A stretch of DNA of 7,100 nt from Spirulina sp. DLM2.Bin59 (GTDB lineage Bacteria; Cyanobacteriota; Cyanobacteriia; Cyanobacteriales; Spirulinaceae). This document shows positions 1 to 5,754 of this stretch, one piece after another (the first letter of the stretch is position 1; each line of letters begins with the position of its first letter). The notes under the pieces are model-generated. The model did not search any database. It saw only the letters and a list, made by a program, of their open reading frames with translations, and was not told the DNA's origin. The translations under genes were made by a program, and so were the position numbers. The stretch is from positions 1 through 7,100 of the forward strand of contig RECT01000269.1 in the NCBI GenBank assembly GCA_007693875.1, in the 5' to 3' direction.

Positions 1-1045
1 CACTGGCTAACTCGGCGATCGCCACCCCATCATTGACATCAATCCCCAGGTTTAACACCTGCCAGGTGATGGCTCGGTACATGGCCCCAGTATCGAGATA
101 GAGGAGGTTGAGGTTTTTCGCAAACCATTGGGTGACGGTGGATTTCCCCACACCAGCGGGGCCATCGATGGCAATAATTGGCCGCCGTTGCCGCAGCGTG
201 ATGTTATCAATGAGGCGGGTGGAGCCAAACCGGACGGCGATCGCCAATAGCCCCGCCGTCTCAATCTCATCTAGGGGGGTTAACTGTCCCGGATCCACCA
301 GTTCCACATAATCCACCACCACATCGGGAATGGCTTCTAACCGTCGCCGCACCTGGTCTAGGAGGGGGCGGCTCTGGGTTTGCCCTTGGCTAAAGGCGGC
401 TTGGGCTGCCTGGAGGCTTTGCCACAGTTGGGCGGCCTGCTCCCGTTGTGAGGGGGTGAGGTATTGATTGCGGGAACTGTAGGCCAGGCCGGAGGGTTCC
501 CGGACAATGGCACAGGGGCGGATCTCCACGGGAATTTTCAGATCCGCCACGAGGCGGCGAATCATCGCCAACTGCTGGGCATCTTTGCGGCCAAAGTAGG
601 CGCGGCTCGGTTGGACGAGGTTGAGCAGTTGCACAACAATGGTGGCCACCCCCTGGAAATGTCCCGGCCGCTGCTTACCACAGAGGCCCGCCACCATGGC
701 AGCGGGGGGCTGGATTAACGTCGGTTGATCTAAGGGGTTGGCGGTGATCCCCATTTCTGCTGCGGAGGGGGCAAACACCAGATCAACACCGAGGCGATCG
801 CACACCCCACAATCCCCCTCTAAATTTTGGGGATAACGATCTAAATCTTCCTGGGGGCCAAACTGGAGGGGATTGACAAAAATGCTCACCACCACCAACT
901 CATTTTCAGCCCGGGCTGTTTCGATGAGCCGCTCATGACCCTGATGCAATGCCCCCATGGTGGGCACTAGACCCAGGGTTTTCCCCTGGCTCTCTTGGGC
1001 AAGATAGGCTCGTAGGCCGGCGATGGTCTGAAGCAAGCGCACCAT
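1..1045 (-). CDS. panC/cmk: Bifunctional pantoate-beta-alanine ligase / cytidylate kinase, C-terminal part outside window
   Basis: The N-terminal half (about residues 1-284) is pantothenate synthetase, which joins pantoate and beta-alanine using ATP on the way to coenzyme A. The rest is cytidylate kinase, which phosphorylates CMP and dCMP. Both act in the cytoplasm. Visible PanC motifs are PTMGALHQGH (28-37, with the two catalytic-type histidines), FVNPLQFGPQEDLDRYP (56-72), YFGRKD (150-155) and SSRN (190-193). The kinase begins near residue 288 with IIAIDGPAGVGKST, a P-loop (G295-T303), then LDTGAMYR (317-324). The reading frame runs unbroken from ATG at 1045 to the window edge, giving 348 residues; the known cyanobacterial fusions have over 500. 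The ATG has GAGGGG three bases upstream (1049-1054) and a promoter at 1075-1103. Family assignment is secure; that the two domains are one polypeptide is seen directly. Confidence 0.96.
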   Translation of the reverse strand, partial: MVRLLQTIAGLRAYLAQESQGKTLGLVPTMGALHQGHERLIETARAENELVVVSIFVNPLQFGPQEDLDRYPQNLEGDCGVCDRLGVDLVFAPSAAEMGITANPLDQPTLIQPPAAMVAGLCGKQRPGHFQGVATIVVQLLNLVQPSRAYFGRKDAQQLAMIRRLVADLKIPVEIRPCAIVREPSGLAYSSRNQYLTPSQREQAAQLWQSLQAAQAAFSQGQTQSRPLLDQVRRRLEAIPDVVVDYVELVDPGQLTPLDEIETAGLLAIAVRFGSTRLIDNITLRQRRPIIAIDGPAGVGKSTVTQWFAKNLNLLYLDTGAMYRAITWQVLNLGIDVNDGVAIAELAS

Positions 1046-1074
1046 AATCCCCTCAATTCATCCACAAACCGAAG

Positions 1075-1103
1075 AGTATAGGCGATCGCACCTCGAAATC
1101 CAA
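1075..1103 (-). promoter_or_regulatory. Probable sigma70-type promoter of panC/cmk
   Basis: Read on the minus strand, TTGGAT (1103-1098) and TATACT (1080-1075) are separated by exactly 17 bases. The -10 matches the consensus at five of six positions, the -35 only at its TTG. Transcription would begin near 1068, giving a leader of about 20 bases with the GAGGGG ribosome binding site. A HIP1 octamer lies inside the spacer. The promoter suggests panC/cmk can be expressed independently of the upstream hydrolase gene. Confidence 0.55.
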
Positions 1104-1122
1104 GGGAGCAACCCAAGAATTG

Positions 1123-1138
1123 CCAGGATCCACCCTGG
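1123..1138 (-). terminator. Weak hairpin between the hydrolase gene and panC/cmk
   Basis: CCAGG (1123-1127) and CCTGG (1134-1138) form a 5-bp stem with a 6-base loop about 30 bases after the hydrolase stop codon. There is no T run after it on the minus strand, so it is at best a weak pause or terminator structure. It may be chance. Confidence 0.15.
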
Positions 1139-1167
1139 GCTATGGCTTGCTAACCATGGTTTGGCGC

Positions 1168-2934
1168 CTAGCTGAGGAGTTGATTAAAAATTCGGTTTAA
1201 TTGGCCACGACAGGAGCGGGGGGGGCGCAGGCGGTGCTGGAGGGCCACCCAACGCTGATTGAAATTGAACCAAGCCGAGCGGGTCGCATCGGGAACGAGG
1301 CTCGGCAACACCAACGCCTCCACCCAGCGGTTCACCCCAGGGGGGAGTTCCCGCGTAAACCGCATCGTCAATTCAGGGGTGGAGCGAGATTCCACGTAAG
1401 CCGCACTCAGAAAGGGGCGGTAAATCTCTGCCTTGGCGGTATGTTGCTGGACAAGGGATAAAATTAAACCCTGGACTAACGCCCGCACTGGTGCGGCCTC
1501 TGCCCCCATCACCTCCCGCACCAATGTACTTTGGGCCATGGTGCTGTTGCTGTTGCTTTCATCGGTGATGCTCATGTGGGTGGCCCCGAGGATCGTAATC
1601 AGGGATTTATTGACCGTTAGCTCCCGAAAGGGTAGGAGTTGATGCTCCAAAATTGGCGCTACGGCATCATGGTTATGGCTAAAAATCATCACCGGGGCCA
1701 TCACTTTGCTGATCCCCTCGGGGCCAAAAAGATGACCAATGACGGGGTTAAGGGCTACCGCTTGAATAACGCGGCGATCGCGAAAATTTAACGTCCGGTG
1801 GGGGAGTTCCGCCGCCGAACATTGCAACCAATCCGCAGGCGATCGCCCAATGGGGCTACTTTTTTGGCAAAAGGATCGTAACGCTGGCAAATCCAACTCT
1901 CCCCCCGCTAAAGCCAGGGCCGTATACCCCCCCAAGGAATGGCCCACCACCACCACCTGATCCGTATTAAACAACCCCCCACTGTGGGGCCAATTGGGCT
2001 TACGTCGTTCAATTTCATTGAGGAGGAATTGAATATCCAGGGGGCGATCGATAAATTCCTGAGCCGGTAAAACTTCCCCCGGTTCCCGATTCAGGGAAAT
2101 TTTTGCCAATAGATCAATGTTGCTACCGGGATGCTCTAGGGCCACCACCGTAAAACCATAGGAAGCCAGATGTTCCCCCAAGTAGGCCATAAACCGCCGA
2201 TCTGCAGCAAAACCATGGGAAAGGACAATCAGCGGCCCTTGAGCATGGTGACTGTGGTAGATATCGACAGAAATCCGTCGTTGGCGGTTGCGATCTTGAA
2301 AAATCAGGTTCCGCTGCCGCACGGGGTGGGGCCCTGGTCGGCTGGGGTCAAAACTGGGGCGTGGCCATGGGCTGCGGCTCGATTTCACCCGTAATTCCCG
2401 GGCTAACACTGGGCTGAGGATATGGCTGTGGAGATCCGCCCGACGTAGTTGCAGGGCTAACCGACCCGCCGTAATCAGATCGATGGTTAATTCTTCCTGG
2501 GGATAGTGGGCCAGGATCGTGAGGGGGGTGATCTTTTCCGCCGCGTTGAGGGTTTCATACATGGCGAACTGAAGATCATGACGACTGCTGTGGGGGATGG
2601 CCTGTTGAATTTGCGCCATCAAGGTTTGGCCATCACGGGTTTTAAGTAGATCCTGCAGGAAGCGATCGGCAATGTGGCGATCAATGTCGAAGCTTTGATT
2701 GAGGAGTGATTGTAATTCTGTGGTGATCAGGGGGGCAAAGTCTTGCAGTGTGGGCGGCAATTCCCCCGTGGCGGCAAACTGTTCAAGATCTTCAAGGGTG
2801 ACGGTGCGCTCAATGGGGCCGGCTTGGAGCCGGAGTGATTCCGTTCCCTGGGCTGGATAGGCTAGGACTGTTCCACTGCAAACTAGACCAAAGATGATCA
2901 GCGTTGAACGGAGAGAGGCAAAAAAAGCACGCAC
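1168..2934 (-). CDS. Exported DUF1400-containing alpha/beta hydrolase
   Basis: A predicted serine hydrolase of unknown substrate, probably exported. Counting from a GTG start at 2934 (588 residues), it has a signal peptide (basic residues R2 and R9, hydrophobic stretch 11-24, likely cleavage after VLA at 25). A DUF1400 region follows, about residues 32-165, with the signature GPIERTVTLEDLEQFAATGE starting near 39. The hydrolase core has the oxyanion-type SHGF (239-242), nucleophile elbow GHSLGG with Ser333, a likely acid at Asp423 (SHNHDAV) and a likely catalytic His453 (GATHMSI). The order and spacing resemble the dienelactone hydrolase / platelet-activating-factor acetylhydrolase group. The frame stays open upstream to an ATG at 3138, but that 68-residue extension is polar, would bury the signal peptide and lies across the divergent gshA spacer. 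The GTG lacks a clear ribosome binding site, so the start is less sure than the family. A lipid or ester substrate is inference only. Confidence 0.85.
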   Translation of the reverse strand: MRAFFASLRSTLIIFGLVCSGTVLAYPAQGTESLRLQAGPIERTVTLEDLEQFAATGELPPTLQDFAPLITTELQSLLNQSFDIDRHIADRFLQDLLKTRDGQTLMAQIQQAIPHSSRHDLQFAMYETLNAAEKITPLTILAHYPQEELTIDLITAGRLALQLRRADLHSHILSPVLARELRVKSSRSPWPRPSFDPSRPGPHPVRQRNLIFQDRNRQRRISVDIYHSHHAQGPLIVLSHGFAADRRFMAYLGEHLASYGFTVVALEHPGSNIDLLAKISLNREPGEVLPAQEFIDRPLDIQFLLNEIERRKPNWPHSGGLFNTDQVVVVGHSLGGYTALALAGGELDLPALRSFCQKSSPIGRSPADWLQCSAAELPHRTLNFRDRRVIQAVALNPVIGHLFGPEGISKVMAPVMIFSHNHDAVAPILEHQLLPFRELTVNKSLITILGATHMSITDESNSNSTMAQSTLVREVMGAEAAPVRALVQGLILSLVQQHTAKAEIYRPFLSAAYVESRSTPELTMRFTRELPPGVNRWVEALVLPSLVPDATRSAWFNFNQRWVALQHRLRPPRSCRGQLNRIFNQLLS

Positions 2935-3207
2935 AATCTTTATGGAGTGAGGGGATGGGAGAGATTGATGGGTGGTGAGCACCTCGTGGTAGGTTCTCTG
3001 AATGCCTGATTGCCTCGAAGGTTCCAGGCTGACAAAACAGAGACGTTGTTCCCCTTGAGGAGCACCAGTTTTTATTTTAGGTGAGATGCCGGGGATGGCC
3101 TGCGGGCGATCGCCCCCATTCCCTTTGTCAAAAGGCAAGAGGAGGGAATCTAACCCTTAAAATGGAGAGGTAGCTATTTATCCCCGCTATGGAGGAAAGA
3201 ACCGAAG
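2935..3207. other. Divergent intergenic region, hydrolase gene and gshA
   Basis: A 273-base spacer between two divergently read genes must hold both promoters. I could not identify a convincing -35/-10 pair for either. It contains one HIP1 site (3106-3113) and the gshA ribosome binding site. The minus-strand frame of the hydrolase is open through 3138, which probably reflects chance and not coding. Confidence 0.5.
3191..3196 (+). promoter_or_regulatory. Ribosome binding site deciding the GTG start of gshA
   Basis: GGAGGA lies 11 bases before the GTG at 3208. The only nearby ATG (3189) is out of frame with gshA and opens a 13-codon reading frame ending at 3230. The GTG is therefore the best supported start. 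Confidence 0.7.
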
Positions 3208-4347
3208 GTGCTGCTCTCAAAAGGTTGTGAAATTGAACTCTATACCGGCCATCCCGACGGCAGGATTGTGGGGCTTTCTGATCAGATTGTGCGGGATCTG
3301 ACTGGGTTTGTCCGGGAACCCGATAGCCGTAATGTGGAATACACGACGGCCCCTTTCACGGGCTACGATCGCCTCCTCTGTGCCTTGGTGCGGCCCCGCC
3401 AACGGTTACGGCAATATTTGGCAACCTTGGGGGACTACACGTTAATGCCGGGGAGTACCCTAAGCCTGGGGGATACCGCCCGTTTTTTCCGCTCTGACCC
3501 GGATAATCCCTACCATAGTTATATTGAGCAGACCTATCACACGACGGTGGTGACGGCCAGCGTCCACATTAACATTGGCATTGCTGATCCGGAACAGTTA
3601 ATGCGGGCCTGTCGGTTGATTCGCCTTGAAGCGCCTTTATATTTGGCCTTAAGTGCTTCTTCGCCCTTTTTAGATGGCCAGCCCACCGGCTCCCACTCTA
3701 GCCGCTGGCGTGTGTTTCCCCAAACCCCCGCCCATGTTCCCCTGTTTAGCAGTCATCAGCATTTCATTCAATGGACAGAGGAGCAACTGGTGTTAGGGAC
3801 AATGCAAAATGTCCGCCATCTCTGGGTTTCAGTGCGCCCCAATGGCGATCGCCGCCCCTACACCCTCAACCGTTTGGAATTGCGGATCTGTGATCTGGTG
3901 AGTAACCCCATCTCCCTATTGGCGATTGTGGCGCTCTTGGAGGCGCGGCTGATCCAAATGCTCGAAGATCCCCAGCTTGACCCCCTCACCCAAAGCGACT
4001 TAACTCCCGATCAAATGCTCACCCTCACCGCCGCCAATGAACAGGCCATCGCCCGCCATAGCCTCGGCGCAACGGTACACCATTGGCAGGATGGCCGGGA
4101 ACTAACCGCCGCTGCTTGGATTGAAGAACTCTACAGCCAACTGTTGCCGGTGGCCAAGCACCATAGTTTTGGCTGTTTCCTTTCTCCCTTGCATAAAATT
4201 CTCAGCCAAGGCAACGAGGCCCAACAGTGGCTACAACAGTACGAACAGGGGTTAATGCCTCCGCAAATTCTCCAAGGGGCGATCGAGAGAATGGCCCATG
4301 GAGAACAAGAGCTGCAAGACAAGCTTTGTATTGAAATGGCGGCGTAA
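3208..4347 (+). CDS. gshA: Glutamate-cysteine ligase, cyanobacterial type
   Basis: Catalyses ATP-dependent joining of glutamate and cysteine to gamma-glutamylcysteine, the first step of glutathione synthesis, in the cytoplasm. The 379-residue protein matches the length and pattern of the cyanobacterial GshA family, a branch of the GCS2 carboxylate-amine ligases. Visible blocks are GCEIELYTG (6-14), GLSDQIV (22-28), REPDSRNVEYTTAP (36-49), LLCALVRPRQRLR (56-68), MPGSTLSLGD (80-89), SVHINIGI (118-125, a metal/substrate strand of the GCS2 fold) and LALSASSPFLDG (146-157). The start is GTG behind GGAGGA. The glutathione synthetase gene is not adjacent in this window. A function in gamma-glutamylcysteine synthesis rests on family resemblance, and other GCS2 members act on different amines, but the cyanobacterial blocks fit well. 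Confidence 0.93.
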   Translation: MLLSKGCEIELYTGHPDGRIVGLSDQIVRDLTGFVREPDSRNVEYTTAPFTGYDRLLCALVRPRQRLRQYLATLGDYTLMPGSTLSLGDTARFFRSDPDNPYHSYIEQTYHTTVVTASVHINIGIADPEQLMRACRLIRLEAPLYLALSASSPFLDGQPTGSHSSRWRVFPQTPAHVPLFSSHQHFIQWTEEQLVLGTMQNVRHLWVSVRPNGDRRPYTLNRLELRICDLVSNPISLLAIVALLEARLIQMLEDPQLDPLTQSDLTPDQMLTLTAANEQAIARHSLGATVHHWQDGRELTAAAWIEELYSQLLPVAKHHSFGCFLSPLHKILSQGNEAQQWLQQYEQGLMPPQILQGAIERMAHGEQELQDKLCIEMAA

Positions 4348-4422
4348 CCCTTGATTAGTCTGGGTTTGAGGGGATTCCGTTGCTTCTTTACAATACTTCA
4401 CAAAAACTAATCAATCACTACT

Positions 4423-4463
4423 CCCCTCGGGCTATCAGGAAAACGAATCGATAGCCTTTGGGG
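4423..4463. repeat. Interrupted inverted repeat between gshA and trmL
   Basis: CCCC (4423-4426) and GGCTATC (4430-4436) pair with GATAGCC (4450-4456) and GGGG (4460-4463). This leaves a symmetric 3-by-3 internal loop and a 13-base apical loop. Eleven base pairs in this arrangement are unlikely by chance. It lies 75 bases after the gshA stop and 38 before the trmL start. No T run follows on either strand, so it is not a textbook terminator. It may be a transcript-end stabiliser, a Rho-independent variant or a leader element of trmL. Confidence 0.5.
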
Positions 4464-4501
4464 TCAAAGTACAATCCATTCATCGTAATTCAGTAATATT
4501 A

Positions 4502-4975
4502 ATGCCTAAGGTCGTTCTAGTTCATCCCGAAATTCCCCCCAATACCGGTAATATTGCCCGCACCTGTGCCGCCACAAACACAGAGCTACACTTGGTTAAG
4601 CCCCTAGGCTTTGAACTGAGCGATCGCCACCTTAAACGGGCAGGATTGGACTACTGGCCCCATGTCAAACTTCATTGCCATGAAGATATCAATGCATTTT
4701 ATCGTGTTTGCGAGTCCCAAGGCGGGCGACGCATCGGCTTTAGCGTGTCCGGAACCATTAGCCACTTTGCCTGGGAATATCAGGAGCAGGACTGGCTGTT
4801 ATTTGGCCGTGAAACCCAGGGGCTATCGTCGGATGTCCTGGCCGCCTGTGATGCCACAGTCTATATTCCCATGGGGCAGCCAGCGGTGCGGAGCTTAAAC
4901 CTATCTGTAAGTGTGGCGGTGGGGCTATTTGAAAGCCGGCGACAGTTGGGCTATCCCCAAGTTCCACCCCGTTAG
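4502..4975 (+). CDS. trmL: tRNA (cytidine(34)/uridine(34)-2'-O)-methyltransferase, TrmL-like SPOUT enzyme
   Basis: Predicted to transfer a methyl group from S-adenosylmethionine to the 2'-hydroxyl of the wobble nucleotide in certain leucine tRNAs. The 157-residue length equals a minimal SPOUT domain without extra RNA-binding parts, as in TrmL. The three family blocks are visible: HPEIPPNTGNIARTCAAT (8-25), LLFGRETQGL (99-108) and IPM followed by VRSLNLSVSVAVGLFE (122-144). The last two form the knotted cofactor site. The ATG at 4502 starts exactly where homologous proteins begin. There is no obvious Shine-Dalgarno sequence, and the upstream bases are A/T-rich. The gene stands alone between two noncoding spacers. 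The exact target nucleotide is inferred from the family. Confidence 0.93.
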   Translation: MPKVVLVHPEIPPNTGNIARTCAATNTELHLVKPLGFELSDRHLKRAGLDYWPHVKLHCHEDINAFYRVCESQGGRRIGFSVSGTISHFAWEYQEQDWLLFGRETQGLSSDVLAACDATVYIPMGQPAVRSLNLSVSVAVGLFESRRQLGYPQVPPR

Positions 4976-5007
4976 GTGGATATATTCCTAAATGGTGTTT
5001 ATTCCGA

Positions 5008-5052
5008 GGGGGATCGCATTCAGGGGCGATCGCCCCTGAGGTGATCCTTCCC
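5008..5052. terminator. Palindromic hairpin after trmL, probable terminator
   Basis: A perfect 20-base palindrome, TCAGGGGCGATCGCCCCTGA (5020-5039), has a HIP1 octamer at its centre. It is extended by GGATC (5011-5015) pairing with GATCC (5043-5047) and GGG (5008-5010) with CCC (5050-5052). It starts 32 bases after the trmL stop. On the plus strand a short TTTT follows at 5057-5060, after CTTCA. This suggests a terminator for trmL, though the U tract is poor. The short span could equally be an enlarged HIP1 element. Confidence 0.45.
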
Positions 5053-5194
5053 CTTCATTTTGTGATCTCGATCAACCCCAGTCTTAGGGCTGATGCCACG
5101 GTCATCGACCGCCATGGAGGGGCTTCAATAGATGTTCAGGAATTGAGATGAAATCAAGAATTACCGGGGCCACTGGCGGGATCGGATGCCGAAA

Positions 5195-5216
5195 GTTGAT
5201 CCCCAGCGGGGACAAT
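5195..5216. repeat. Bulged hairpin in the noncoding region
   Basis: TTG (5196-5198) and TCCCC (5200-5204) pair with GGGGA (5208-5212) and CAA (5213-5215), with A5199 bulged and a three-base AGC loop. A G-T pair can close the base. The stem is GC-rich and would be stable as RNA. No T run follows, so it is not a terminator. Confidence 0.35.
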
Positions 5217-5243
5217 CGAGACTGATAAAAGAGCGATTATCCG

Positions 5244-5261
5244 CTCAGTTTAGTGACTGAG
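5244..5261. repeat. Small hairpin CTCAGT / ACTGAG
   Basis: A perfect 6-bp inverted repeat with a 6-base loop lies 28 bases after the bulged hairpin. Alone it is weak; it gains weight from the cluster of such structures. Confidence 0.25.
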
Positions 5262-5280
5262 GCTACGAGATCTGTGAAAT

Positions 5281-5301
5281 TTGATAAGAAATTCCTATCA
5301 A
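5281..5301. promoter_or_regulatory. 21-bp near-palindrome, possible operator
   Basis: TTGATA (5281-5286) mirrors TATCAA (5296-5301), and the inner GAAATTC core (5288-5294) is itself symmetric about position 5291. Only one pair (5287/5295) fails to match. An odd-length, A/T-rich dyad of this size looks like a binding site for a dimeric regulator. No promoter is recognisable right beside it. Confidence 0.3.
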
Positions 5302-5472
5302 CTTCTGCTCAGGGTGACAAGCGAGAAAACTTGTGAATCGTCAGGGGAAAACTCTGGAGGTTTGATCACCCAAAGCCAAGACAGACAAAGGTTTCAGCAA
5401 TTTTAAAACCCCATTGAGGGATGCTAAATTTAACCAACAAGCCATTTTGTCCCGGATGCGGTGGGGTTGTGG

Positions 5473-5500
5473 TTGAGACAAAGTTCGCTTAGATTACACT
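5473..5500 (+). promoter_or_regulatory. Candidate promoter upstream of the LysM/M23 gene
   Basis: TTGAGA (5473-5478), five of six matches to the -35 consensus, is followed after 16 bases by TACACT (5495-5500), four of six at -10. Transcription from here would give a leader of roughly 250 bases that contains the hairpins and the CRP-like sites. That arrangement makes it uncertain whether this is the main promoter. Confidence 0.3.
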
Positions 5501-5544
5501 TCAATTGGTTTGAACAACCTTCCGGTTTAATCGTCTCAACTGAA

Positions 5545-5561
5545 GAACTGATCTACAGTTC
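5545..5561 (+). repeat. Hairpin GAACTG / CAGTTC in the leader
   Basis: A perfect 6-bp stem with a 5-base loop (ATCTA). An alternative pairing uses CTGA (5541 region) with TCAG and bulges AGA, extending the stem. It lies in the presumed transcribed leader of the LysM/M23 gene. Confidence 0.25.
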
Positions 5562-5639
5562 AGGCGACTGCTTCCCTCCAAATTCAATTTGTCTCTTGTC
5601 TATTTGGGCAAAGCAGAGTAATCTTACCTACGTCATGCC

Positions 5640-5669
5640 TGTGATCGAGATTCAGTGATCACTATCACA
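5640..5669. promoter_or_regulatory. CRP-family (SYCRP1-like) binding sites
   Basis: AGTGATCACTATCACA (5654-5669) matches nine of ten defined positions of TGTGA-N6-TCACA, the site shared by E. coli CRP and cyanobacterial SYCRP1. A second perfect left half-site TGTGATC begins at 5640, so the segment opens with TGTGA and ends with TCACA. The whole sits in an inverted repeat, CCTGTGAT (5638-5645) and ATCACAGG (5664-5671). The main site is centred about 93 bases before the TTG start of the LysM/M23 gene. Control by cAMP is inference from the motif, and I could not place a good -10 box downstream of it. Confidence 0.4.
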
Positions 5670-5688
5670 GGGAGACAGTGAGATTCCT

Positions 5689-5712
5689 CAACAGACCTCA
5701 CACAGTCTGTTG
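5689..5712 (+). repeat. Perfect 8-bp hairpin in the 5' leader
   Basis: CAACAGAC (5689-5696) and GTCTGTTG (5705-5712) form a perfect stem with loop CTCACACA. It ends 30 bases before the AGGAGG ribosome binding site, too far to mask it directly, and has no T run. The loop resembles, but does not match, the unpaired motif of the cyanobacterial small RNA Yfr1, so I do not name it as such. Confidence 0.35.
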
Positions 5713-5742
5713 TCGTCAAGGTTCACACCATTACCAATGTCC

Positions 5743-5748
5743 AGGAGG
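5743..5748 (+). promoter_or_regulatory. Perfect ribosome binding site selecting a TTG start
   Basis: AGGAGG stands six bases before TTG at 5755, the best ribosome binding site in the window. It lies within the frame of a possible ATG at 5737, so it cannot serve that codon. The ATG at 5818 has only a poor GAGAA in front of it. Confidence 0.75.
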
Positions 5749-5754
5749 TCGTTT

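Larger units (their letters stand above)
4976..5754. other. Long noncoding region before the LysM/M23 gene
   Basis: This 779-base stretch has no convincing gene. The longest frames (5461-5658 plus and 5688-5915 minus) lack ribosome binding sites and any family resemblance. It contains, in order, a large palindromic hairpin (5008-5052), a CRP-like sequence (5061-5076), a bulged hairpin (5195-5216), a hairpin (5244-5261), a 21-bp near-palindrome (5281-5301), a possible promoter (5473-5500), a hairpin (5545-5561), CRP-like sites inside an inverted repeat (5638-5671) and an 8-bp hairpin (5689-5712). I compared it by eye with the c-di-AMP (ydaO), cobalamin, 6S, SRP and tmRNA consensus motifs and recognised none. 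Confidence 0.6.

Noticed and set aside
464..718. Plus-strand frame inside panC
   Set aside because: Shadow of the well-supported minus-strand PanC coding sequence.
3126..3131. Perfect TTGACA on the minus strand as a -35 box for the hydrolase gene
   Set aside because: The bases 16-18 positions further downstream are GC-rich and include a HIP1 site; no -10 box fits.
3189..3230. 13-codon upstream frame overlapping the gshA start, possible attenuator
   Set aside because: Its ATG overlaps the gshA ribosome binding site and it lacks one of its own; cysteine or other regulatory codons are absent.
4346..4366. AACCC / GGGTT repeat right after gshA as terminator
   Set aside because: Only a 5-bp stem with an 11-base loop and no T run.
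4470..4475. TACAAT as the -10 box of trmL
   Set aside because: Matches -10 well, but no -35-like hexamer lies 16-18 bases upstream; too weak to list as a promoter.
5155..5220. Cobalamin riboswitch, because of a GCCACTG motif near 5169
   Set aside because: The B12-box and the other conserved cobalamin elements are not present around it.
5461..5658. 65-codon plus-strand frame with GTG start in the long spacer
   Set aside because: No ribosome binding site, no recognisable family, and it overlaps the candidate promoter, a hairpin and the CRP-like sites.
5080..5754. c-di-AMP (ydaO) riboswitch, which precedes cell wall hydrolase genes in some bacteria
   Set aside because: The conserved CCGTCAGCTAACC and GGGGTGAATC type blocks are absent.
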